Shown here in pieces: positions 15,947 through 24,870 of a DNA stretch of 44,100 nt. A model generated the notes under the pieces. It worked only from the letters and a program-made list of their open reading frames with translations. It made no database searches and was not told where the DNA came from. This DNA comes from an uncultured Coriobacteriaceae bacterium (GTDB taxonomy: Bacteria > Actinomycetota > Coriobacteriia > Coriobacteriales > Atopobiaceae): contig CADBCS010000022.1 in NCBI GenBank assembly GCA_902793195.1, positions 1-44,100 on the forward strand, given 5' to 3'. Positions within the stretch are counted from its first letter, which is position 1. Every line of letters starts with the position of its first letter. A program made the position numbers and the translations under genes.

Positions 15947-16021
15947 ACCCTGTTTGTGTCCACACGCAGCCGAAAGAGCGTTCAGACTCAAGACAGAAAC
16001 GGACACGGGAACGGAGGAAAC

Positions 16022-16879
16022 ATGAACGACCAACGAATCGCGGTACTCACCGACTCGGGAACCAACACGCCGCCCGAGTTCGCCCGTCAGCACGACGTGC
16101 GCATCGTTCCCCTCCTCATCAACTACAAGGACGGGAGCACCTACAGAAGCGGCGTGGACATTACCACGCAGGAGGTGATCGACCGCTTTGAGCAGGAGAT
16201 TCCCACCACGTCGCTTCCCGCTCCCCAACAGATACTAGACGCCGTCGAGCGCGCCCGCGACGACGGCTACCAGCGCGGCGTGTTCGTGACCATATCGGGG
16301 ACCCTCTCGGCCACCTACCAGACGGTGTGCATGGTCGCCCGCATGGTCGACGACTTCCCGCTGGTAGTCATTGACACCAGAAGCATTGGCGTCGTGTCCG
16401 GTATGGTGGTTATGCAGGCGGTTCGCATGGTGGAGGACGGCGTGCCGTTTGGCGAGCTTAAGACCAGGCTCAACGACCTCTCGCGCGAGAGTGACGTGTT
16501 CTTTGCCACCAAGACCCTCGACTACCTCTACCGCGGCGGACGCATCAACATGGTGACCTACCGCCTGGGCAGCATCCTCAACATCAATCCCGTGATTACG
16601 TGCAACGAGGAGGGGCGCTATGTCGTGGCGAGGAAGACGCGCGGATGGAAGCGTGCCATCGACGCCGAGATCCGCCTGATTCGCGACCTGGCCGCAGGGT
16701 TCGACCGCGTGCGCATTGGGATATGCTGCACGGAGAACCAGGCTCTCTTCGAGCAGCTCGAGAGTGACCTGCGCACCCATGCCTCGAACATCGTGGAGGT
16801 CGTCCGCTCGGGCCTGACGCCCGACCTCATCGTCCACACCGGTCCCGACCTGGTGGGCCTGGGCATCCAACCCGCCTGA
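16022..16879 (+). CDS. DegV-family fatty-acid-binding protein
   Basis: A 285-residue DegV-fold protein. Family members bind a fatty acid and act as FakB-type carriers that present it to the FakA kinase. The IAVLTDSGTNTPPE start, the TTSLPAPQQI motif, SGTLSATYQTV (ligand carboxylate loop) and LDYLYRGGRINMV segment are typical. No fakA is nearby. ATG at 16022 has GGAGG 4 bases ahead; the frame is open upstream but has no other site. Single plus-strand gene ending in a strong bidirectional hairpin shared with pcrA. Confidence 0.92.
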   Translation: MNDQRIAVLTDSGTNTPPEFARQHDVRIVPLLINYKDGSTYRSGVDITTQEVIDRFEQEIPTTSLPAPQQILDAVERARDDGYQRGVFVTISGTLSATYQTVCMVARMVDDFPLVVIDTRSIGVVSGMVVMQAVRMVEDGVPFGELKTRLNDLSRESDVFFATKTLDYLYRGGRINMVTYRLGSILNINPVITCNEEGRYVVARKTRGWKRAIDAEIRLIRDLAAGFDRVRIGICCTENQALFEQLESDLRTHASNIVEVVRSGLTPDLIVHTGPDLVGLGIQPA

Positions 16880-16887
16880 CGTCACGA

Positions 16888-16949
16888 ACTGGACCAAAAG
16901 GGACCGTCCCCCCAGGACTAGTCCAGAAGGGACGGTCCCTCGGTCCAGT
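16888..16949. terminator. Bidirectional hairpin between the DegV gene and pcrA
   Basis: Outer arms ACTGGACC / GGTCCAGT and inner arms GGGACCGTCCC / GGGACGGTCCC form a long stem. A perfect palindrome GGACTAGTCC (16915-16924) sits at the centre. It lies between convergent genes, 9 bases after one stop and 34 from the other. It belongs to a recurrent GGGACCGTCCC family in this window. Confidence 0.6.
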
Positions 16950-16982
16950 CACAGGGGGTTTCCCTGGAGCTGGCCGCGGACC

Positions 16983-19361
16983 CTACTCGATCTTGACGAT
17001 GGGAGCAAAGCCCTTCATGAGCTTCTTGCGCGCACCGGTGCGGCTGAACTGCACCGTAATGCAGTCTCCATCGACGCCGACGACCGTGCCGGGACCAAAC
17101 GTCTTGTGCGACACCTTGTCGCCCGTCGCAAACGTCTCGCGCGCCTTGGCGACGTCGCGCCTGATGGGCTTGGGGCGCTCCTGCTGCCGCGAGCCTGCCG
17201 AGCCGCCAGTCGAGCGCGTGTGCTGGCCGAACACGCGACCGCCATACACCTCCGAACCACGACCCGAGCCAAAGGTGCCATGCCGGTCTCCGCGCTTCTC
17301 CCAGCCCACGCCCGAGAAGCCGGAGGAGCCAACGCCGATTGCGTCCACATGCTCCGTGGGAATCTCGTCCACGAACCGGCTGCGCGGATTGGCCTGCGTG
17401 TAGTTGTACATGCGTCGCGTCGCAGCATGGGTAAGGTAGAGGCTCTTGCGGGCGCGCGTGATGGCCACGTAGGCCAGGCGACGCTCCTCCTCCATGTGCC
17501 CCGGGTCGTCCCGCCCGCTCGAGTGGGGAAAGAGCCCCTCCTCCAGGCCGGCGACGAACACCACGGGAAACTCCAAGCCCTTGGCGGAGTGCACCGTCAT
17601 GAGCGTGACCGCATGGGTCTGGCCCGCGAGCGTGTCGAGGTCGCTGCGTAGGGCGAGCCACTCCAGAAAGGCCGGCAGCTTCTCGGCCGCGACGGGAGGC
17701 AGCGGCACCTCGTCTGCAATCGCGGGTGCCGGGACCGGCCCGTCCAGCTCGCCCGCCTCTCTCAGCTGGCGCAGGCTCTCCAGCGTGGTCCCCACATCCT
17801 CGTGCGTCTCGTCGAACTCCGCCGCCACGGCAAAGAACTCCCGGATGTTCTCGAGTCGGCTCTCGGCCTCCACGCTATGCTGAGCCTCGAGCGCCTGCAT
17901 GAGGCCCGAGCGGTCCACGATGGCCTGCACCACCTCGACGAGCGGTCCCGAGAAGTGCCTCCCCTGCTCGATGATGCCCACCCATTCGGCAAGCGCGTTG
18001 CGTGCCTTGCCGCCAAGAAGTCCCTGCTCGGCCACGCACGCCTGTGCCGCCGAGAAGAATGAGAGGCCGTTGGTCACGGCATACGACTGAACCTTCGCGA
18101 AGCTCGTTGAACCGATGCCGCGCCGGGGGGTGTTGACCACCCGATACGCGCTCACGTCGTCGTCCGGGTTGAGCACGAGCTTGAGGTAGGCCATAACGTC
18201 GCGAATCTCGGCGCGGTCGAAGAAGCGCGTCCCGCCAACCAGCTTGTAGGGCACGCCGGCACGCAGGAGCATGTCCTCGAGGACGCGCGACTGGGCGTTG
18301 GTGCGATAGAACACCGCCATGTCGTCGTAGCTGGTGCCCCGGTCGTGCAGCTTCTCGATCTGGGAGCCAATCCAACGCCCCTCGTCACGCTCGTCGGAGG
18401 CCTGGAACACATGGATGAGCTCACCGTCGCCCGCGTCGGTAAAGAGGCGCTTGGACTTGCGACGGCTGTTGTTGGCCACGACCGCGTTCGCGGCCGCAAG
18501 GATGTGTCCCGTGGACCGGTAGTTCTGCTCGAGCTTTACCACGTGGGCATTGGGATAGTCCTTCTCGAAGGCCAGGATGTTCTTGATGTCGGCACCGCGC
18601 CACGAGTAGATGGACTGATCGTCGTCGCCCACCACCATGATGTTTTGGTAGAGCGAGGCCAGCAGGTTGGTGATGGCGTACTGCACGTGGTTGGTGTCCT
18701 GGTACTCGTCCACGCACACGTACCTAAACCGCTCCTGGTAGCCCCTGAGGACGCCCTCGTTCTTGGACAGGAGCTCGTATGCCTTTACCAGCAGGTCGTC
18801 GAAGTCCATGGCGTTGGCCTTTGCCAGACGACGCTGCAGCTCGAGATACACGCGGGCGGCCTTGCGGTCGAACGGGTTGTCCGCCTCCGCCGACATCTCC
18901 TCGGCGCTCACGAGTCCGTTCTTTGCCGTGGAGATGCGCGACCGCAAGGCGGGCATGGGGTAGCGCTTTTGGTCGATGCCCAGGTCCGACATGATCTGGC
19001 GCACCAGCCGCTTTGAGTCGTCGTCGTCGTAAATCGAGAAATTGGGGGTAAACCCAACGAACTCGGCGTCCTCGCGCAGCATGCGCACGCACATGGCGTG
19101 GAAGGTGCATATCCACATGCCCCGCGTGCTGGGCACGATCTGCGAGATGCGCTCGCGCATCTCGGCCGCCGCCTTGTTGGTAAAGGTGATGGCGAGCACC
19201 TCCCAGGGACGAACGTCGCAGTCCCCCACGAGGTGTGCGATGCGCTGGGTAAGCACGCGCGTCTTGCCCGAACCGGCGCCGGCAAGCACGAGCAGGGGTC
19301 CCTCGGTGCACTGCACCGCCTCCTGTTGGGCGGGGTTGAGTCCAGACAGATCGATGGGCAT
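16983..19361 (-). CDS. pcrA: UvrD/PcrA-family ATP-dependent DNA helicase
   Basis: A superfamily 1A 3'-5' DNA helicase of 792 residues. It acts in repair, rolling-circle replication and removal of RecA or stalled RNA polymerase. Walker A GAGSGKT is at residues 28-34; Walker B DEYQDTN, QNYRST, YPRVVNTPRRGIG-like and VTLMTVHSAKGLEFPVVF motifs follow in order. The C-terminal domain (KVSHKTFGPGTVVGVDGDC) is the Tudor-like RNA-polymerase-binding module of PcrA. The long upstream frame is not coding; ATG at 19361 has GGAGG 5 bases ahead and starts with the family's LNPAQQEAV. Confidence 0.95.
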   Translation of the reverse strand: MPIDLSGLNPAQQEAVQCTEGPLLVLAGAGSGKTRVLTQRIAHLVGDCDVRPWEVLAITFTNKAAAEMRERISQIVPSTRGMWICTFHAMCVRMLREDAEFVGFTPNFSIYDDDDSKRLVRQIMSDLGIDQKRYPMPALRSRISTAKNGLVSAEEMSAEADNPFDRKAARVYLELQRRLAKANAMDFDDLLVKAYELLSKNEGVLRGYQERFRYVCVDEYQDTNHVQYAITNLLASLYQNIMVVGDDDQSIYSWRGADIKNILAFEKDYPNAHVVKLEQNYRSTGHILAAANAVVANNSRRKSKRLFTDAGDGELIHVFQASDERDEGRWIGSQIEKLHDRGTSYDDMAVFYRTNAQSRVLEDMLLRAGVPYKLVGGTRFFDRAEIRDVMAYLKLVLNPDDDVSAYRVVNTPRRGIGSTSFAKVQSYAVTNGLSFFSAAQACVAEQGLLGGKARNALAEWVGIIEQGRHFSGPLVEVVQAIVDRSGLMQALEAQHSVEAESRLENIREFFAVAAEFDETHEDVGTTLESLRQLREAGELDGPVPAPAIADEVPLPPVAAEKLPAFLEWLALRSDLDTLAGQTHAVTLMTVHSAKGLEFPVVFVAGLEEGLFPHSSGRDDPGHMEEERRLAYVAITRARKSLYLTHAATRRMYNYTQANPRSRFVDEIPTEHVDAIGVGSSGFSGVGWEKRGDRHGTFGSGRGSEVYGGRVFGQHTRSTGGSAGSRQQERPKPIRRDVAKARETFATGDKVSHKTFGPGTVVGVDGDCITVQFSRTGARKKLMKGFAPIVKIE

Positions 19362-19395
19362 GCACGCCTCCAAGCTACGAGATTGCGGAATGTAC

Positions 19396-19426
19396 ATCAT
19401 ACCCAACCCATGGGACAAATTGTCAC
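19396..19426 (-). promoter_or_regulatory. Candidate pcrA promoter
   Basis: On the minus strand a GTGACA -35 (19421-19426) and a TATGAT -10 (19396-19401) are separated by 19 bases, giving a leader of about 28 bases to the pcrA start. Spacing is longer than ideal. Confidence 0.35.
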
Positions 19427-19613
19427 CCGCGCAAGACAAGCACACGGGAGGCTCCGCGCGCCGTTTGCCGTTTGCAGGCCGCGGCAAAGCGTGAAAAGGG
19501 GTTTGGCGCCTTTCCCCAGTTTGGTGCGGGGGTGGCACACGTCTATGCCTCGGGTGCATTACGAACTTCTCCAAGACGGGTACCAGTTGCCGGCATCGGG
19601 AGCCCGCACCCCC

Positions 19614-21020
19614 TCAATCGACCGGCAGCCCCTCGCATGGCAGCTCGATGCTCACCTCCGGAACGATCAGCCGCTCCTCAGGCGTCGGCAAAAAACCCAA
19701 CGCGTACAGTGGCAGCGTAACGAATCCCTTTCCGCCCCCGACGTTCGTATCCGCGAACTTCACCGCCGGGTGCACACCATACTTCTTTGTGTTGGCCAGG
19801 AAGTACCTCATGCTCGTGGCGCGACCGTTGTTGGATTTGCATTCCATGATGGTCGGCTCTCCAAAGAGGTTGGCAACGAAGTCGAGCTCGGGAGACCCGC
19901 TCGGGGCGTGGAAGTAATACAGGTTCTACCCGTCGTTTGCAAAGGCCGCCGCAACCATGTTTTCGGCCATGGCGCCCTTGTAGGCGCTCAGGTTCCCGGA
20001 GAGGATACTCGAGACCGTACCGTGCTCAAGCTGCGACGCAAGTAGGCCCGTGTCGACGAAAAACGCCTTGAACTCACTGGGAATCTTCGCGCCCTCGAGC
20101 GGAGACGAAATCTCTCGTAGGTTATATGCCCTCATTACGAGACCGACGTCCACGAGGTATTGCAGGCCATCGGCCTTCTGGGGGCTGTTGCCGCGCGCGT
20201 TGACCTTGCTGTACTGGAACTTCTTGTACTCCTTTGCGAGCTGAGCAGGAAGCGATTCCAAGCAGGCCTCGGCCCTCAGCTTGAGGACTTCGTTAACGGC
20301 CTCCTCGCCCCTCGCGTTCTTGTAGCGACCGAAGTCGTCCCGAATGGATTGCAGGATGTTCTGTTGAACGTCGCGGACCGCATTCACGTCATGCGTGTCG
20401 AGGAACGTGCATACGGCCTCGGGCATGCCGCCCACCACGAGATACTGCAGGTAGAGCGACCTCAGGCCTTCATGCACCGCAGGGAGGAGCGACTCCTTGG
20501 CGCTCAGCGCCCGCTGCGCGTACTCGAGCACCTCCTGGGAGATGCCGGCGTTTCGCACGAACTCGCGAAAGCTAAGTGGGTGCATGGTCAGTCGCTCTTC
20601 GTAGCCAACCGGAATGCCGCGTGGATACGGGTCCCGAAATCCCTTGACGCCAAGGAAGCTGCCCGTCGCGACAACATCGTAGCGCCCGTCAAGGTCCCAG
20701 TACTTGAGTGAGCTACGGGCGTTGGGACAATCCTGGATCTCGTCAAGAACCACGAGCGTCTGGTTGGGCACAAACCGAACGTCAGGGACTGCCGCCGTTA
20801 TGGAGAGGACCATGTGATCGACGTCGAACGACCCCGCAAAGGCCGCGTGCACCGCCGTATTGGCACGAAGGTCGAGGTATGCGACATTGGGATATCTGCG
20901 CGCGCCGAACTCGCGCACGATAAACGTTTTGCCCGTTTGCCGCAAACCGCTCAAGACCAGCGGGTGATGTGGACGGTCCTTCCAAGCTTCCAGATCGCGC
21001 ATGATCTCTCGTTCAAGCAT
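19614..21020 (-). pseudogene. AAA ATPase with DUF4143 domain, broken by one in-frame TAG
   Basis: A P-loop ATPase of the archaeal-like AAA_14/DUF4143 family. The ATG at 21020 (GGAGG ahead) opens a frame with Walker A GLRQTGKT at residues 25-32, Walker B TLVVLDEIQDC and the DUF4143 region after about residue 190. At 19926-19928 there is an amber codon (codon 365) just after AENMVAAAFANDG, where intact relatives continue. The same frame resumes at once (NLYYFHAPSGSPELDFVAN, then IMECKS, the nuclease-like C-terminal strand) and runs 103 more codons to 19614. Nothing else looks decayed, so the lesion is recent or a sequencing error. A single base change of a Tyr or Gln codon would explain it. The ATPase half could still be made as a truncated protein. 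Confidence 0.85.
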
Positions 21021-21137
21021 GGAGCCTCCTGCTCTTTTTTACATTTTTAAGAGGATTCTTGTACATAGCTTTTACTTTTTTCAAGAGCAGCAGCTTTGGT
21101 CGTGAGCAGCATGCTAAGACCGCGCAGCGGGTCACCC

Positions 21138-21174
21138 GTTTTGAGGAAAGGGGTTTGGCCCCTTTTCTCAAAAC
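21138..21174 (-). terminator. Strong hairpin downstream of the 444-residue gene
   Basis: A 16-bp inverted repeat (GTTTTGAGGAAAGGGG / CCCCTTTTCTCAAAAC, one mismatch) with a 5-nt loop, 36 bases beyond the stop codon of the minus-strand gene. A second small hairpin CGGGT/ACCCG lies next to it. AT-rich sequence follows towards the ATPase gene. Confidence 0.55.
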
Positions 21175-21209
21175 GATGGGCTCGCCGTTCTTCTCCCAAG
21201 GCATCGGTG

Positions 21210-22544
21210 TTACGATGCCAGCACGAACTCGTTTGGGACAAGCAACGTCTCCCCAATCAGATAGGGATATCCCTGCATATCTAGATACTCCAGCTCCGAC
21301 CAGCCGTTGAACTCCCAGCGAGGAAGCCCCCTATACAACCCTACGACAAGCGATGTGAGCATCGGCGCCGCGTTGAAGCCCTCGCATAGATGCCACCCCT
21401 GCCGGGTGAGTCGCCCGAGCTCCGCAAGCAACGTGTGGCGCCTAAATAAGAAGTTGCAAATCAGCTCGTCCACCATACGATCGGCGAACGTGTATTCATT
21501 CTGGTCGCTGGGCACATGCAAGTCAAAATAGCTCACGAGCGACTGGACGCAGGACAAGCCATACACGTACTCACCCGCTGACTTGCATCGCAAGTCATCC
21601 ATCCCTGCTCGAGGCAAAGCGCGTTGATGACACGACACCAGGGAGGCATACAGTCCGTCATCCCCCACTGACTCCAAGCGATAATCTCGCGAAAAGCCAT
21701 CTGCGAAGTCGCAATACCCGGGATCGTTGGCACTTATGGGATACGCGGCCAAGGCAACGTAGGCAACCCCTCCATGTTCCCACCGATAAAACGGGCCGCG
21801 CAAGTCACGCGTAAGCTCACGTACGGCCTGAATGGCTTCTTCCTCGCTAAACGAATCCTCTGGGATCGATTGCCGGTATGCGTCAAGCACCTCCTGTACC
21901 GGCACGATACCGCCAAGTACCACGCTGGTCGACAGTAGTCTTGCAACACCGGCGTACGTCCTCCGACGTTTCGAGTATTTGTGCACATCCACCTCCGAGA
22001 AGGCTTCGCGAAGCTCTGGCGGCATAAACCATGTAGGATTGCCTTCCCTTTGGCATAAGAACGCAAAGGGGAACGAGTCCATCCCGTAAGTACATGGGTA
22101 TTGTTGCTCCCCAACGAACTCTCCTTCGAGCAGGTGTTCAACCATGGAAAGCGCATCCAACTCAAGGCCCGAAACAACCTCTTCGAACCTCTCTGCCTGC
22201 TTTGGCAGTTCATTGACGAGAATCTCTACAAGATCGGCCTTTCTGCTTACTCGTGATAGCGCAATCCTTGCGCCATACGCGATGCTCCGCAAATCGCAAA
22301 CGGTACCACCCAGCAAGCAGTCCCTCAAAGACGAGCCTAGGCTTGCTTTGCACACCCGCCTCTCTTCTCGTTTGCGAACGTCCAAGTTGGGAATCCGGTC
22401 CAGAAGCCGTATGTAAGAGCTCCACGGATAAGAGCGAGAACTCTTCAGCTTCGCTTCTTCGCGCTCGTTGGCATCCAATCCGCCGAGCGCCCCGCGATGA
22501 AACCCCGTATAGACATTCCTGTCCTCAATAGTGTAGTCCGTCAT
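21210..22544 (-). CDS. Unrecognised 444-residue protein
   Basis: I do not recognise a family. The chain is soluble, without signal peptide or membrane segments, and mixes acidic and aromatic residues. Visible elements are a Cys/Arg-rich stretch near residue 50 (RKREERRVCKASLGSS), an EEVVSGLELDALSMVEHLL helix, a SFSEEEAIQAVRELTRDLRG helix-loop typical of small wedge-like folds, and an aromatic C-terminus. ATG at 22544 has AAGGGGG ahead; the open frame extends further upstream without a better start. GC content and codon use are lower than in the flanking core genes. It diverges from the small HTH gene at 22773, whose product is a plausible regulator. Confidence 0.75.
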   Translation of the reverse strand: MTDYTIEDRNVYTGFHRGALGGLDANEREEAKLKSSRSYPWSSYIRLLDRIPNLDVRKREERRVCKASLGSSLRDCLLGGTVCDLRSIAYGARIALSRVSRKADLVEILVNELPKQAERFEEVVSGLELDALSMVEHLLEGEFVGEQQYPCTYGMDSFPFAFLCQREGNPTWFMPPELREAFSEVDVHKYSKRRRTYAGVARLLSTSVVLGGIVPVQEVLDAYRQSIPEDSFSEEEAIQAVRELTRDLRGPFYRWEHGGVAYVALAAYPISANDPGYCDFADGFSRDYRLESVGDDGLYASLVSCHQRALPRAGMDDLRCKSAGEYVYGLSCVQSLVSYFDLHVPSDQNEYTFADRMVDELICNFLFRRHTLLAELGRLTRQGWHLCEGFNAAPMLTSLVVGLYRGLPRWEFNGWSELEYLDMQGYPYLIGETLLVPNEFVLAS

Positions 22545-22772
22545 TCTGACCCCCTTCCTATACCGAACATTAATGCTCTTTATGTACTCAGATTTGATGT
22601 TAAGACATGCAATTGTTCGTTTCTTGTCAAAACGATGCGTCGCGGAATGGTGGTAACTCGGAGGCTCAGGGTATCCAAGATGTCGGCATGGATTCTGTCC
22701 GAACGACCCCCAATGCCCATGTGCGCTACACTGGAAACAGGTAGCACGCAGAAGTCCGTAGGAGAAGACCCC

Positions 22773-23024
22773 GTGAACGCGAACGACGCCATGCGCGCAA
22801 TGATAGAGGCGAGCGGAAAGTCGGGCCGACAGGTTGCACGAGAAATCGGGAGGTCGGAATCCTTCGTGAGCTCCACACTCGCCCAAGGCGTGTGTCCCCG
22901 AGCCGACACCCTAGCGAGGGTGGCCGAGGTCTGCGGTTACGAGATCGTCATCGTCCCCAAGGACGTCGCGGGCAATCTTGCGGACGGCTCCGGCAGGATC
23001 GTCGTGGAGTACGACGGCAGGTAG
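22773..23024 (+). CDS. Small XRE-like helix-turn-helix protein
   Basis: An 83-residue protein with a single helix-turn-helix: SGRQVAREIGRSESFVSSTL forms the two helices and the following PRADTLARVAEVCGYEI is the usual Cro/C1-type third and fourth helices. The C-terminal tail (VIVPKDVAGNL, IVVEYDGR) may dimerise or bind a partner. The start is GTG 22773 with AGGAGA ahead; the frame is open much further upstream, but that overlaps the divergent gene's promoter. Likely a repressor of the divergent 444-residue gene or itself. An antitoxin-like role is possible but no toxin is adjacent. Confidence 0.75.
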   Translation: MNANDAMRAMIEASGKSGRQVAREIGRSESFVSSTLAQGVCPRADTLARVAEVCGYEIVIVPKDVAGNLADGSGRIVVEYDGR

Positions 23025-23091
23025 GGATAGTGGAGCGGCACATCAAACAGGACATGGTACCGAACTCGAACCACCAAGCAGTGGAACTTCG

Positions 23092-24126
23092 CTAGCCCTT
23101 CCTGGCCTTTCTTACCAAGTAATCGTTGTTGATTACCTTCATGGAGAGGCTCGCTCCCACCGTCGGCGAGTAGACGGACGTCTGCGGTCGGATGACTATG
23201 CCCTCCTTTGTGCGACCATTCTCGTAGAGCCCGCGGGCGCGCTCCAGCAGCTCCTCAACGCTTCTATACGGAAGATCGTCCCCACACTCCTCGACGGGAA
23301 CCATGGTCAGGCCCAATCGTTCGCATATCGATCTGGTCTCGTCCAGTCCGAGCCGCTCCTCTCGGTTGGCGTCACGCACGGTAAAGACGTACCATTCCGG
23401 CCGCTTAAGCGTGAGCGGGTTGCCTTGGATTCCCGCAGCGCAGAACTCCCCCTGCAGCACCACGTTATCGAGACCGTCACTCACAAGACGCTGTTCGATC
23501 TCGTGCTCGTGCGCCCACTTCCAAAACGAGCACTTGCCGTCGTCGGCCAGCTCGTAGTTGTGCCCGCAAATTCCGAAATGTCCCTCGACACGATACATGG
23601 TCACGCTGGTCCCATCCATCTTTGTGGTTATGTAGTACGGAAGACCTGCGAACTCATTGATGAGCCCCGGCTCGGACTGGACGCGCGTCTCGTCGGTTTT
23701 GGGCACCCATGCCGGAAGCGTTCCGACGATTGTGCCCCCGCTCGACGCACGCTGGCTTATCTCCCACTTGCGCACGCCCAAAAGCTCGGTGACGTCGTCC
23801 CCTATCTGCCATGCTCCCTCAGGCAGCACCGTGATCGGCAACGCGAGTCCTTGCGATATCTGCCCTCGAAACCGTTGGGTACGCAGGCGGTACCCGTCGC
23901 CCAGGAGTTCGTTGTGCTTGAGACTCGTAGAACCAAGGAAGGCAAACCGCTCGTCCATGGGCAGAAAGGAGTCTATCTCGAAGTACACGCAGAGGTCTCC
24001 AACCTTGAACTCGCCCTTCTTCGCCACGCAGCGCCATCCGAGGACTCCGATGCACTCGATGCGGTCCGCGCCCTCTATGGGCCAGATGTCGTGCACATAC
24101 TGAACGGATGCAAGCTTTCTCGCCAT
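23092..24126 (-). CDS. RNA ligase of the Deinococcus Rnl (DRB0094) type
   Basis: A 344-residue ATP-dependent RNA ligase. The first about 130 residues are an OB-like N-terminal domain (VQYVHDIWPIEGADRIECIG, CVYFEIDSFLP), characteristic of the Deinococcus radiodurans DraRnl family. The nucleotidyltransferase motif I is KMDG with the adenylated Lys at residue 169; motif IV-like LQGEFCAAGIQG and motif V EGIVIRP (about 310) follow. The family seals RNA nicks with the 3'-OH strand carrying or facing DNA or RNA. ATG at 24126 has GGAGG 5 bases ahead. It stands alone, convergent with the HTH gene, behind a palindromic promoter. No RtcB, Hen1 or Pnkp partner is beside it. Confidence 0.9.
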   Translation of the reverse strand: MARKLASVQYVHDIWPIEGADRIECIGVLGWRCVAKKGEFKVGDLCVYFEIDSFLPMDERFAFLGSTSLKHNELLGDGYRLRTQRFRGQISQGLALPITVLPEGAWQIGDDVTELLGVRKWEISQRASSGGTIVGTLPAWVPKTDETRVQSEPGLINEFAGLPYYITTKMDGTSVTMYRVEGHFGICGHNYELADDGKCSFWKWAHEHEIEQRLVSDGLDNVVLQGEFCAAGIQGNPLTLKRPEWYVFTVRDANREERLGLDETRSICERLGLTMVPVEECGDDLPYRSVEELLERARGLYENGRTKEGIVIRPQTSVYSPTVGASLSMKVINNDYLVRKARKG

Positions 24127-24179
24127 GGATACCTCCAACGCTACTCGTGGGATAACGGTCGAATTGCTCCTTCCTATGC

Positions 24180-24217
24180 ATTCTAGCACAAACGACTTAA
24201 TATTTTTAGTCGTTTGT
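24180..24217 (-). promoter_or_regulatory. RNA ligase promoter with perfect 10-10-10 palindrome
   Basis: On the minus strand an extended -10 (TGCTAGAAT, 24180-24188) lies 54 bases before the RNA ligase start. The palindrome ACAAACGACT-10-AGTCGTTTGT (24188-24217) has perfect arms and an all-A/T spacer, and covers the region just upstream of the -10, where a -35 would lie. No good -35 hexamer exists, so control by a bound activator or repressor is plausible. The protein that reads it is unknown. Confidence 0.6.
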
Positions 24218-24402
24218 AAGATTTCTTTTCGTTGGCCAAGATCGGCAGCCAGAAATCGTTTGAGTTGCGGGCTCATCCGAACACCTTCCCATGCGGATTC
24301 AAAAAACCCTGAGACGGGCTCGCGGCGGGCGCGTAGTGAAGGGCGTAAGGCAAAAAGGAAAGCGGCCGCCAGGGAGCGCGGCCCGACAGAAAGGAAAGAG
24401 CC

Positions 24403-24837
24403 ATGACCAAGACCAACACCAAGACCACCGTCGCCCGCAAGTCCATCGTCGCCGGCCTCGCCTGCGCCCTCGCCATCGTCGGCGCCGTGTCCATGGGCGC
24501 GCCCAAGCCCGCGCTCGCCAACGACGGCACGCCCGAGGCCATGGGCGCCTACAACCAGGACGCCGGGCACTACGAGGGCGAGAAGGTGACCATCTACCCG
24601 GGCACGGGAGGCCCCGTCTACGCCGAGTGGCACCAGGTGGGAGGCCGGTGGGCCGCGACGTTCTGGACCTACAACTGGACGCGCGTCTACGCCTACCCCT
24701 CCTCGGGAGGCGGCTGGACCTTCTGGGTCAGCGACGGCGGCAACTCCGTCCAGGTGGTGCGCACCGCCGAGGAGGGCGTGGGACCCCAGGGCACGAGCAG
24801 CCACTGGCGCGAGGTCGACGGCATCGCCAGGTACTAG
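24403..24837 (+). CDS. Small secreted protein, Trp/Tyr rich
   Basis: A 144-residue exported protein. A Sec signal peptide spans residues 1-39 (basic start, hydrophobic core IVAGLACALAIVGAVSM, AxA site PALA before ND). The mature part of about 105 residues is rich in Gly, Trp and Tyr with two similar strand-turn segments (VYAEWHQVGGRWAATFWTY and VYAYPSSGGGWTFWVSDGG). They resemble carbohydrate- or wall-binding strands but match no family I can name. ATG at 24403 has AAAGGAAAG ahead. It ends in a perfect GC hairpin. Confidence 0.8.
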   Translation: MTKTNTKTTVARKSIVAGLACALAIVGAVSMGAPKPALANDGTPEAMGAYNQDAGHYEGEKVTIYPGTGGPVYAEWHQVGGRWAATFWTYNWTRVYAYPSSGGGWTFWVSDGGNSVQVVRTAEEGVGPQGTSSHWREVDGIARY

Positions 24838-24870
24838 CGGGCACGCCGCCCGAGGGCGGCCAAGGGACGA

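Noticed and set aside
19926..19928. Pyrrolysine or programmed readthrough at the TAG codon
   Set aside because: No stem-loop or Pyl machinery is visible and the codon is not at a catalytic site; a point nonsense mutation is the simpler reading.
22497..22772. N-terminal extension of the HTH gene
   Set aside because: Extends through the divergent promoter region without a ribosome site; the GTG at 22773 has one and starts the HTH helix properly.
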